From assembly GCF_034479615.1 (NCBI RefSeq), contig NZ_CP140255.1, positions 310,001-374,000 of the forward strand: a stretch of 64,000 bases of DNA, written 5' to 3'. This document shows positions 57,959 to 64,000 of this stretch, one piece after another. The stretch's first letter is position 1. Each line of letters opens with the position of its first letter. The notes beneath the pieces were generated by a model. The model ran no database searches and was not told the origin of the DNA. It saw only the letters and a program-made list of their open reading frames with translations. This stretch comes from Vreelandella neptunia (lineage in GTDB: Bacteria; Pseudomonadota; Gammaproteobacteria; Pseudomonadales; Halomonadaceae). A program made the position numbers and the translations under genes.

Positions 57959-59092
57959 TTAACGACTAACGTGGCTTTCGTAGGCTTCAAGGATGGCGCG
58001 AAAGTAGTCAGCCTGGGGCATCGAAAAGCCGCGGGCGGCGAGGGTCTCGGGTGACACGTCCGCGTAGAGCTGTTCCCACTGAGCGTCGCTTAGCTCGCCG
58101 CGAACATGCTCAGCGTCGATGCCAGGGAACCAGTTGAACTGACCAACGATGCCTTCGGCCTGAACCTCTGGGCTGGTTGCCAGGGCAATGAACTCGGCGG
58201 CCAGGTCAGGTTCAGCGGCGCGCTCGGGAATCGTGTAGTACATCGGTTGGCCGGGCATGCCGGGTTCGAGCAGCAGCAAGCGGAAGTTGGGGTTGAGGCG
58301 GCCATCGGCCTTCCAGGTGTAGTACATATCCATCCACACGGGCCCCATGGCGATTTCGCCGCGGTTCATGGCGTCCAGGGTGCCCGCATTGCCGGGCGTC
58401 ATGGTGACGTGTTGATTAAATGTGCTCAGCTGGTCTAGCGCTGACTCCCAGCGTGCTGGCGCATCCTCTTCCCAAGGGCCGTTTTGCAGCGCATCGGCCA
58501 TGTCGGTAAAGGCGTACATCCAACCGAACACAAAGCCGACCCCGGCCATGCCACCGGTAATGCCGTTATAGCCGAACTCGCCTGGATGCTCTTCAACCCA
58601 GTTGGCTAGCGCTGCGTAGCTTTCAGGCGGCTGTTCTAAAAGGTCAGGGTTATAGGCGATGGCGATCTGGCTCTGGAACATCGGCATCACGTAACCTTCG
58701 ACATCGACGCCCAATGCATTGCGCGCGCTTTCCGAGTTGGCTAAAGCGCCGGTGGAAATGTCATCAACGTAATTGGCGAGCAGACCTTCTTGAACCATTT
58801 GCCCGGCCATGCGCTGGTGGACAACCGCCACGTCGACGCCCCAGGTTGCCTGGTCGCGCTGGGCGCTAAGGGTTTCATAGATAGCTTGACTACCAGCATC
58901 ACCAGGGCCGGTACCCATTGCGCGCACGGTAACGTCGGGGTGCGTGGCCTCGAATCGTGGGGCGAGAAACTCGTTGATGTACTCAACCATGTTGTAATCA
59001 CCCGCGGTAAACACGTTAAGCGTTGTGTTGGCCATGGCGGGGGCGGCGAGAGTGGCGGTTAACAAGCCGAACGTAAGCGTTAAGGGTTTCAT
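57959..59092 (-). CDS. ABC transporter periplasmic substrate-binding protein
   Basis: A 377-residue exported binding protein. The signal peptide is residues 1-21 (MKPLTLTFGLLTATLAAPAM, cut after AMA), then NTTLNVFTAGDYNMVEYINE, a cluster-D-like type II binding fold of the extracellular solute-binding family used for polyamines, Fe3+ or phosphorus compounds. I cannot identify the ligand. The ATG overlaps the ATPase stop (ATGA), so it is coupled to the ATPase. Confidence 0.88.
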   Translation of the reverse strand: MKPLTLTFGLLTATLAAPAMANTTLNVFTAGDYNMVEYINEFLAPRFEATHPDVTVRAMGTGPGDAGSQAIYETLSAQRDQATWGVDVAVVHQRMAGQMVQEGLLANYVDDISTGALANSESARNALGVDVEGYVMPMFQSQIAIAYNPDLLEQPPESYAALANWVEEHPGEFGYNGITGGMAGVGFVFGWMYAFTDMADALQNGPWEEDAPARWESALDQLSTFNQHVTMTPGNAGTLDAMNRGEIAMGPVWMDMYYTWKADGRLNPNFRLLLLEPGMPGQPMYYTIPERAAEPDLAAEFIALATSPEVQAEGIVGQFNWFPGIDAEHVRGELSDAQWEQLYADVSPETLAARGFSMPQADYFRAILEAYESHVSR

Positions 59093-60129
59093 GCGATATC
59101 CTCATGTCGATCAAGTGGCGGCAGTTGCCGTTCATCCGGCCCGAAGGGGATCAGAGCCGACTCAGGCACCTGAAGCGTCACGAAAGTGCCTAGAGCAATA
59201 GGGGAAGTGGCCGTGGCGCAGAGTTCTTCGCCCTCGGCCGTCAGCGAGACCTGATAGCCATCGCCGGTGTAAACACAGTCATTCACGCGCCCTTTGCGGG
59301 TAAGGGCGGCCTTGTTAGGAGCGGTATTGATCAACGCATCACGCGTCCGGAAGCCGAATATGGCGGCGCCTATGGCGCTGTGCGGGTCATGCTCTCTTCC
59401 GGTCACCGTGTTATCCACGCCAAGAAAACGTGCGGCGTTGAGGTCGGCGGGGTGCTGATAGAGATGTTGCGGTGAGGCAATTTGTACGATCTCACCCGCG
59501 CGCATTAGTACGATCTGGTCAGCCATCTGGAGGGCTTCCTCCTGGTCGTGAGTCACCATGATGGTGGTGATACCCAGCGACTTTTGCAGGCGGCGTAGCT
59601 CACCGCGCAAGCTGCGTCGGATGGCGGCATCCAAATTGGAGAGTGGCTCGTCAAGCAACAGCAGCGGTGGGTCAATGATTAGTGCACGACCAAGGGCGAC
59701 TCGCTGTCGCTGTCCGCCGGAGAGCTGTGTTACCGCACGGCTCTCAAAGCCGCTTAATTCGAGTCTGGCTAATATCTCGGCCACCCGCTGCTGGCGCTCA
59801 GGGCGGGGGATTCCACGCAGCTTTAGTGGATAGCCCAGGTTGTCGCCAACGCTCATGTGGGGCCACAGGGCATAGGATTGAAATACCATCGCGGTCTGGC
59901 GCTTTTCGGGCGGCAAATGGGTAATCGATTTTGAGCCGAGACGAATATCGCCGCGACTCAAGGGCGTAAAGCCGGCAATAGCGCGCAATAGCGTTGTCTT
60001 GCCGCAGCCGGAAGGTCCTAGCAGGCAGGTGAAGCTGCCCGGCTCCACATCAAGGTGGATGCTTTCCAGAATGCGCTGCTGCCTGAGGTCAATTGTCACG
60101 TCACTGAGTGCCAGCGCTTCGGTACGCAT
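59089..60129 (-). CDS. ABC transporter ATP-binding protein
   Basis: A 346-residue ATPase. Walker A GPSGCGKTT at residues 38-46, Q-loop in MVFQSYALWPHM, signature LSGGQRQRVALGRAL, Walker B LLLLDEPLSNLD and H-loop VTHDQEEAL. A C-terminal TOBE-type regulatory domain (about residues 245-346) places it with PotA/FbpC/PhnT/UgpC-like importers. It is the first gene of the operon; a LacI gene diverges from it with a candidate operator between. Confidence 0.93.
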   Translation of the reverse strand: MRTEALALSDVTIDLRQQRILESIHLDVEPGSFTCLLGPSGCGKTTLLRAIAGFTPLSRGDIRLGSKSITHLPPEKRQTAMVFQSYALWPHMSVGDNLGYPLKLRGIPRPERQQRVAEILARLELSGFESRAVTQLSGGQRQRVALGRALIIDPPLLLLDEPLSNLDAAIRRSLRGELRRLQKSLGITTIMVTHDQEEALQMADQIVLMRAGEIVQIASPQHLYQHPADLNAARFLGVDNTVTGREHDPHSAIGAAIFGFRTRDALINTAPNKAALTRKGRVNDCVYTGDGYQVSLTAEGEELCATATSPIALGTFVTLQVPESALIPFGPDERQLPPLDRHEDIA

Positions 60130-60167
60130 CGGTCAGCCTCCGCTTTGAGAGTAATGTTAAAAAATGC

Positions 60168-60187
60168 TTTTGAACGCGCGTGCAAAG
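60168..60187. promoter_or_regulatory. Candidate LacI-family operator
   Basis: The 20 bp form an imperfect palindrome (16 of 20 positions symmetric) with a central CG: half-sites TTTTGAACGC and CTTTGCACGC. A central CG dyad is typical of LacI/PurR-family operators. It lies 39 bp upstream of the ABC operon start and 138 bp from the lacI start. Confidence 0.55.
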
Positions 60188-60325
60188 TTGCGATAAAACA
60201 AAACTACCGTGCATCTGTGACGCTTTGATGTAGCTTTTAAAACACTCCGGTGTCTGCTCACTAATGCTAAAATGGCCGGTGTTATCTCGTTGATAGAGCG
60301 GTAAAAGCGTGCCTGAAATAGTTAA

Positions 60326-61327
60326 ATGCGGTGGGTTATGCCGGTGCGTGTAACCGCAGATGATGTCGCCAAAGCGGCCGGTGTATCCCGGGCAATGGTG
60401 TCGCGGGCATTTACCCCGGGAGCGTCGGTGGCCGTCCGGAAGCGAGAGCACGTGCTGCGCGTGGCTCAAGCTCTGGGCTATCGCCCCAACTTGATTGCCC
60501 GCGGTCTAACAGGTCAGCGTACTGGCCTGGTGGCCGTAGTGGCGGGTGAGATATCCCGGCCCTATGAGGCTTGGTTGCTGGAACACATCGTTCGAGTGCT
60601 GAGTGCCAATGGCTATCAGCCGTTGCTTTTGCCCGCGTTTCGGGATGCCAACATGACCGAGATGATTGACCATGCGCTGGCCTACCAAGTGGAGGGGGCC
60701 ATTGTCGCCGCGGGATCGGTCAGCCGTGATATTGCTGATCGCTGCCAGGCATCGGGAGCGCCGCTGGTGCTGATCGGTCGGGTTCTGGAAAAAAACGGCG
60801 CCGATGCGGTGTGTTGCGACAATATAAAGGGCATGTGGCAGCTGGTGGAACGTCTGGTCAAGCAGGGGCGACGGCGTATTGCTTGGCTGGGTGGCACGGC
60901 AGATACCTTTTCGGATCAAGAGCGCCGTCAGGGCGTTGAAGAGGCATTGGCCCATTACGGCTTGTCACTGCAGGTACAGCGCCGGGGGGATTTCTCGCTA
61001 TCGAGCGGGGTGAGCGAAGGGCTGGCGCTGTTGGATTCCCGTTTGGCACTCGATGCCATTATGTGTGCGAACGACGCCATGGCATTGGGGGTTGTTGAAG
61101 CTGCAGCGCAGCGCGGAATCAAGGTGCCGGATGACGTGGCTATTACTGGGTTCGACGATGTGCCCGGGGCTGCCTGGGGGCGCTGCCCGCTGACCACTGT
61201 GCGTAATCCTGTCAATGAGACGGCGCTTGAGGCGCTGCGCCTGCTCGAAACCCGGGTTCACAATCCAACCTGCGACAATCAGGTCATCAGAGTAGGCGTT
61301 ACCCTTGTCCCGCGCAGCAGTGCCTAA
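60326..61327 (+). CDS. LacI-family transcriptional regulator
   Basis: A 333-residue regulator. The N-terminal HTH (VTADDVAKAAGVSRAMVSRAF) and hinge helix (NLIARGLTGQRTGL) are typical; the core is a periplasmic-binding-like effector domain (MCANDAMALGVV, GFDDVPGAAWGRCPLTTV). A second Met at 60338 is an equally possible start. It diverges from the ABC operon, so it probably represses it and releases it on binding the substrate or a product of the GpdQ-like enzyme. Confidence 0.9.
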   Translation: MRWVMPVRVTADDVAKAAGVSRAMVSRAFTPGASVAVRKREHVLRVAQALGYRPNLIARGLTGQRTGLVAVVAGEISRPYEAWLLEHIVRVLSANGYQPLLLPAFRDANMTEMIDHALAYQVEGAIVAAGSVSRDIADRCQASGAPLVLIGRVLEKNGADAVCCDNIKGMWQLVERLVKQGRRRIAWLGGTADTFSDQERRQGVEEALAHYGLSLQVQRRGDFSLSSGVSEGLALLDSRLALDAIMCANDAMALGVVEAAAQRGIKVPDDVAITGFDDVPGAAWGRCPLTTVRNPVNETALEALRLLETRVHNPTCDNQVIRVGVTLVPRSSA

Positions 61328-61367
61328 TGCAGCGGTTGACGCGTTGTGAGTTTTCTGGCTGTCAGGC

Positions 61368-61396
61368 TTTCCAAGTCGTGCGCATTTGCGTAGAAT
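61368..61396 (+). promoter_or_regulatory. Candidate promoter of rpsP-rimM-trmD-rplS
   Basis: A -10 TAGAAT (61391-61396) with a weak -35 TTTCCA 17 bp upstream, followed by GCGGCC. The GTAGAAT plus GC-rich discriminator matches the rrn and initiator tRNA promoters. The roughly 200-nt leader to rpsP contains a hairpin (GGCCTTTATGGTGCTAAAAAAGGCC region, about 61463-61488) and no gene. Confidence 0.55.
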
Positions 61397-61611
61397 GCGG
61401 CCTCTTCATGCGTGGGTGTTGCCCAAATACGTCAAAACGTAGCAGTAGCAGCGCTCAATGAAGGCCTTTATGGTGCTAAAAAAGGCCGTGCAAGCCGCTT
61501 TTATGTGGCTGTATGCCAGTTTAGCGCCAAGCAAACAGCACGACGAGTGTTCCGATAGCGGTTAGCGCTATAAACACACTCTCGTAACCTCAACCGAAGG
61601 ATAGTTATCGT

Positions 61612-61860
61612 ATGGTTACCATTCGTTTGGCCCGTGGTGGCGCCAAGAAGCGTCCCTTTTACCACCTGACCGTTACCGACTCGCGTAACGCTCGCGACGG
61701 TCGTTTCATCGAGCGTATCGGCTTCTTCAACCCGGTTGCCCGTGGTCAGGAAGAGCGTCTGCGCGTTGACCTAGACCGCGTTGTTCACTGGCAGAGCCAA
61801 GGCGCCCAGCTGTCTGGTCGTGTTGCTGAGCTGGTAAAAGAAGCACGCAAACAGGCTTAA
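61612..61860 (+). CDS. rpsP: 30S ribosomal protein S16
   Basis: S16 binds 16S rRNA early in small-subunit assembly. The 82-residue protein starts [19 protein letters not shown] and carries [19 protein letters not shown], both near-invariant. GAAGGA precedes the start. First gene of the conserved rpsP-rimM-trmD-rplS operon. Confidence 0.98.
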   Translation: MVTIRLARGGAKKRPFYHLTVTDSRNARDGRFIERIGFFNPVARGQEERLRVDLDRVVHWQSQGAQLSGRVAELVKEARKQA

Positions 61861-61935
61861 GCCTGCTTTTGAGTCTTGTTGTTCAAGACTTGTTGCGTGA
61901 GAAAGAAAGTGAGTGCTGGGTAGCTGAGGTCGTCG

Positions 61936-62481
61936 ATGACGCGTTTTGAAATAAGCCAAACTGACGACACGCATGTGGTGCTAGGCAAGCTGACTAGCCC
62001 TTATGGGGTGAAAGGTTGGCTCAAGGTGTACTCCTACACTAGCCCAATGGACAGCATTCTTGAGTACCCGGAATGGTGGGTGCGCCAAGGTGAAACCCTG
62101 AAGCGCATAAGCATTGTTCAGGGACGTCGGCAGGGCAAAGGACTTGTAGTGCAGCTTGAAGGGGTCGATGACCGTAGTGCGGCGGAAGCATTAGCCCAAA
62201 CGGATATCTTGATGCCCAAAGAGTCGCTACCTGAGCTTTCCGACGATGAGTACTATTGGCATGAGCTTGAAGGCATGGCGGTCTTCACTCAGGCCGGCGA
62301 GCGGCTAGGACGGGTAAGCTACCTGTTTGAAACCGGCGCCAACGATGTCATGGTGGTTCGCGGCGATTCAGACTCAATCGACAAGCGCGAGCGACTGCTG
62401 CCATTTTTGCCAGACGACGTCATTATTGAAATCAGTTCCCAAGAGGGCCGTATGGTCGTCGACTGGGATCCTGAGTTTTGA
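61936..62481 (+). CDS. rimM: 16S rRNA processing protein RimM
   Basis: RimM binds S19 and helps mature the 30S head. The 181-residue protein has the N-terminal barrel ([22 protein letters not shown]) and a C-terminal PRC-barrel with [12 protein letters not shown], then [10 protein letters not shown]. The acidic, shortened linkers are ordinary. Its TGA overlaps a possible TTG start of trmD. Confidence 0.97.
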   Translation: MTRFEISQTDDTHVVLGKLTSPYGVKGWLKVYSYTSPMDSILEYPEWWVRQGETLKRISIVQGRRQGKGLVVQLEGVDDRSAAEALAQTDILMPKESLPELSDDEYYWHELEGMAVFTQAGERLGRVSYLFETGANDVMVVRGDSDSIDKRERLLPFLPDDVIIEISSQEGRMVVDWDPEF

Positions 62482-62489
62482 CCAAACTT

Positions 62490-63350
62490 ATGAACAGTTT
62501 GAGCAATGATGCATCAACCGACTCAGCTGAGTTGGATAGTGGCAACGCGCCGGAAACGGCGAGTGAAGTAGCAGTGCCTGCCATGTGGATTGGTGTTGTA
62601 TCGTTGTTTCCCGAAATGTTTGACGCGCTAACGCAACAGGGCGTGGTCGGCAGAGCGGTAGAGAAACAGCGTATTGCACTGGAGTTTTGGAATCCGCGGG
62701 ATTACGCCACTGACCGCCACCGCAGCGTCGATGACCGCCCCTATGGCGGTGGTCCAGGCATGTTGATGAAAGTCGACACCCTACGCGCAGCGATCTTTGC
62801 TGCACGGGAACGGGCGCAGCAAGCCACCGGCTTAGTGCCGACGGTGATCTACCTTTCGCCCCAGGGGCGTAAGCTGGATCAGCAGGGCGTTCAAGCACTG
62901 GCTTCCGCCGGGCCTTTAGTGGTCGTGGCAGGACGCTATGAAGGCATTGATGAACGCGTGGTGGAGAGTGACATCGATGAAGAGTGGTCGATTGGCGACT
63001 ATGTGTTGAGCGGCGGTGAGCTGCCAGCGATGGTGCTGATTGATGCAGCGGCAAGGCTGATTCCCGGTGTACTGGGTCATCAGGATTCCGCTGTCGAAGA
63101 CTCGTTTAATGACGGTCTGTTAGACTGCCCGCACTATACCCGTCCAGAAGTCATCGACGGGCGCCAAGTGCCGGATGTGCTGTTAAGCGGCAATCATGCA
63201 GCCATCAAGCGCTGGCGGTTAAAGCAGTCACTAGGCCGTACATGGCAGCGTCGTCCCGACCTGTTGGAAGGGCGGCCGTTAGATGCCGAACAGCGTAAGC
63301 TGTTGAACGAGTTTATCGAAGAACACGCTCTGTCAGCTAAAGCTGAGTAG
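62490..63350 (+). CDS. trmD: tRNA (guanine-37-N1)-methyltransferase TrmD
   Basis: TrmD methylates G37 of tRNAs with a CCN/CGG-type anticodon to prevent frameshifting. The SPOUT trefoil-knot motifs are present: [20 protein letters not shown], the [12 protein letters not shown] segment, [14 protein letters not shown], and [20 protein letters not shown]. The N-terminus is uncertain: TTG at 62478 overlaps rimM, ATG at 62490 is listed here, and ATG at 62583 ([13 protein letters not shown]) is where E. coli TrmD begins. The 31-35 extra residues are acidic and low in complexity. Confidence 0.96.
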   Translation: MNSLSNDASTDSAELDSGNAPETASEVAVPAMWIGVVSLFPEMFDALTQQGVVGRAVEKQRIALEFWNPRDYATDRHRSVDDRPYGGGPGMLMKVDTLRAAIFAARERAQQATGLVPTVIYLSPQGRKLDQQGVQALASAGPLVVVAGRYEGIDERVVESDIDEEWSIGDYVLSGGELPAMVLIDAAARLIPGVLGHQDSAVEDSFNDGLLDCPHYTRPEVIDGRQVPDVLLSGNHAAIKRWRLKQSLGRTWQRRPDLLEGRPLDAEQRKLLNEFIEEHALSAKAE

Positions 63351-63493
63351 GACAGAGCGGCGGTGCAGGGCGGGACATGCGCACCTGTGTCACCCATAAC
63401 GACTCCCGCGTAGCTCGTTTCGAGCGCCGGGATCACGGCATCCGCCACCCATGATTGAGCGGACAAGCCAACACGTTATTCAGGAGTATGATG

Positions 63494-63850
63494 ATGAGCA
63501 GCAAAAGCAAAGTGATCCAGGCGATCGAATCTGAGCAAATGGGCAAAGAAATTCCTCCCTTTGCCCCCGGCGACACCATTGTCGTTCAGGTAAAAGTAAA
63601 AGAAGGTACTCGCGAGCGTCTGCAGGCGTTTGAAGGTGTGGTCATCGGTAAGCGTAACCGTGGCCTGAACTCCGCTTTCACCGTGCGTAAAATTTCTCAC
63701 GGCGTTGGCGTTGAGCGTACCTTCCAGACCTACAGCCCGCTGGTTGACTCTATCGAAGTCAAGCGTCGCGGTGACGTGCGTCAAGCCAAGCTTTACTACC
63801 TGCGCGAGCGCAGTGGTCGTTCTGCACGTATCAAGGAAAAGCTGGCTTAA
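63494..63850 (+). CDS. rplS: 50S ribosomal protein L19
   Basis: L19 lies at the 30S-50S interface. The 118-residue protein has the family segments [19 protein letters not shown] and [21 protein letters not shown], then [13 protein letters not shown]. Three consecutive ATG codons (63488, 63491, 63494) follow AGGAG; the third gives the best spacing and [10 protein letters not shown]. Confidence 0.97.
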   Translation: MSSKSKVIQAIESEQMGKEIPPFAPGDTIVVQVKVKEGTRERLQAFEGVVIGKRNRGLNSAFTVRKISHGVGVERTFQTYSPLVDSIEVKRRGDVRQAKLYYLRERSGRSARIKEKLA

Positions 63851-63909
63851 ACGCCACTGTTCCTCGGGCGCACGCTGTTCTCGAACAGGCGTCGCGCCCA
63901 GATACCAAG

Positions 63910-63942
63910 ACCCCGTCACCGCTTTGCGGGGCGGGGTTTTGT
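63910..63942 (+). terminator. Terminator of the rpsP-rplS operon
   Basis: ACCCCG at 63910 pairs with CGGGGT, and an inner CCGC/GCGG stem lies inside. TTTTGTTT follows. It lies 60 bp after rplS. Confidence 0.85.
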
Positions 63943-63981
63943 TTATGTCGCTCAATAAAAGCGGCGGGAGGTGACTAACGT

Positions 63982-64000
63982 ATGAGCGTTATCGATGCAT
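63982..64000 (+). CDS. xerD: Start of a gene at the window edge, possibly xerD
   Basis: Only six codons (MSVIDA) are visible, preceded by GGGAGGTGA. In Pseudomonas the XerD recombinase gene lies near the end of this operon. The name is a synteny guess. Confidence 0.35.

Overview
The window is chromosomal DNA of a moderately halophilic gammaproteobacterium, almost certainly Halomonas sensu lato (Halomonadaceae; some species now Vreelandella). I base this on the 16S rRNA, which reads as a Halomonas sequence by eye, on the acidic, GC-rich coding style, and on gene order that follows Pseudomonas block after block. Coding density is high. I see no prophage, insertion sequence, CRISPR array or plasmid function.

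Layout. (1) 1-11,090: panB (edge), folK, pcnB, a CrcZ-like small RNA, cbrB, cbrA, an unlisted 58-codon gene matching cbrX, gluQ and dksA, all on the minus strand; then an aminotransferase and sfsA on the plus strand. This is the Pseudomonas carbon/nitrogen-balance locus with its regulatory RNA. (2) 11,100-20,630: DUF4426, metW, metX, yggT, proC and yggS (minus), pilT-pilU (plus), anmK (minus), tyrS (plus). (3) 20,640-26,135: a complete rrn operon (16S-23S-5S) with no tRNA in the spacer. (4) 26,290-42,430: accessory and housekeeping genes: a small acidic lipoprotein, an isochorismatase-like hydrolase, yaaA, an aldo/keto reductase, a Sel1 protein, a DEDDh exonuclease, a LOG protein, DUF501, a thioesterase, a PatB-type lyase, CnoX, a PRISE reductase with a divergent LysR regulator, initiator tRNA-Met, phbB and a large DUF349 protein. 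(5) 42,500-53,540: minCDE, sbcB, a pitrilysin protease coupled to a degenerate SRAP protein, TetR-plsC, a CNNM/CorC protein and YpjD. (6) 53,930-64,000: ffh and rpsP-rimM-trmD-rplS, split by a six-gene cassette (GpdQ-like phosphodiesterase, binding-protein-dependent ABC importer, LacI regulator), then the start of what is probably xerD.

How the parts work together. CbrA is a transporter-like sensor kinase and CbrB a sigma54 activator. Between cbrB and pcnB, on the minus strand, lie a sigma54-type -24/-12 element, a TGTTAC/GTAACA inverted repeat upstream of it, seven clusters of the AAnAAnAA motif and a terminator hairpin. That is the architecture of CrcZ, the RNA that titrates Hfq/Crc to relieve catabolite repression. 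The ribosome-related promoters (rrn, initiator tRNA and probably rpsP) share a TAGAAT -10 followed by a GC-rich discriminator, which suits stringent control by the DksA encoded here.

The points most worth following up are the CrcZ/cbrX set, the SRAP protein that has lost all four active-site positions, the GpdQ-ABC-LacI cassette inserted between ffh and rpsP, and a 63-nt palindromic repeat whose copies show compensatory changes. All functional statements rest on motif reading and remembered family knowledge; no database search was run.
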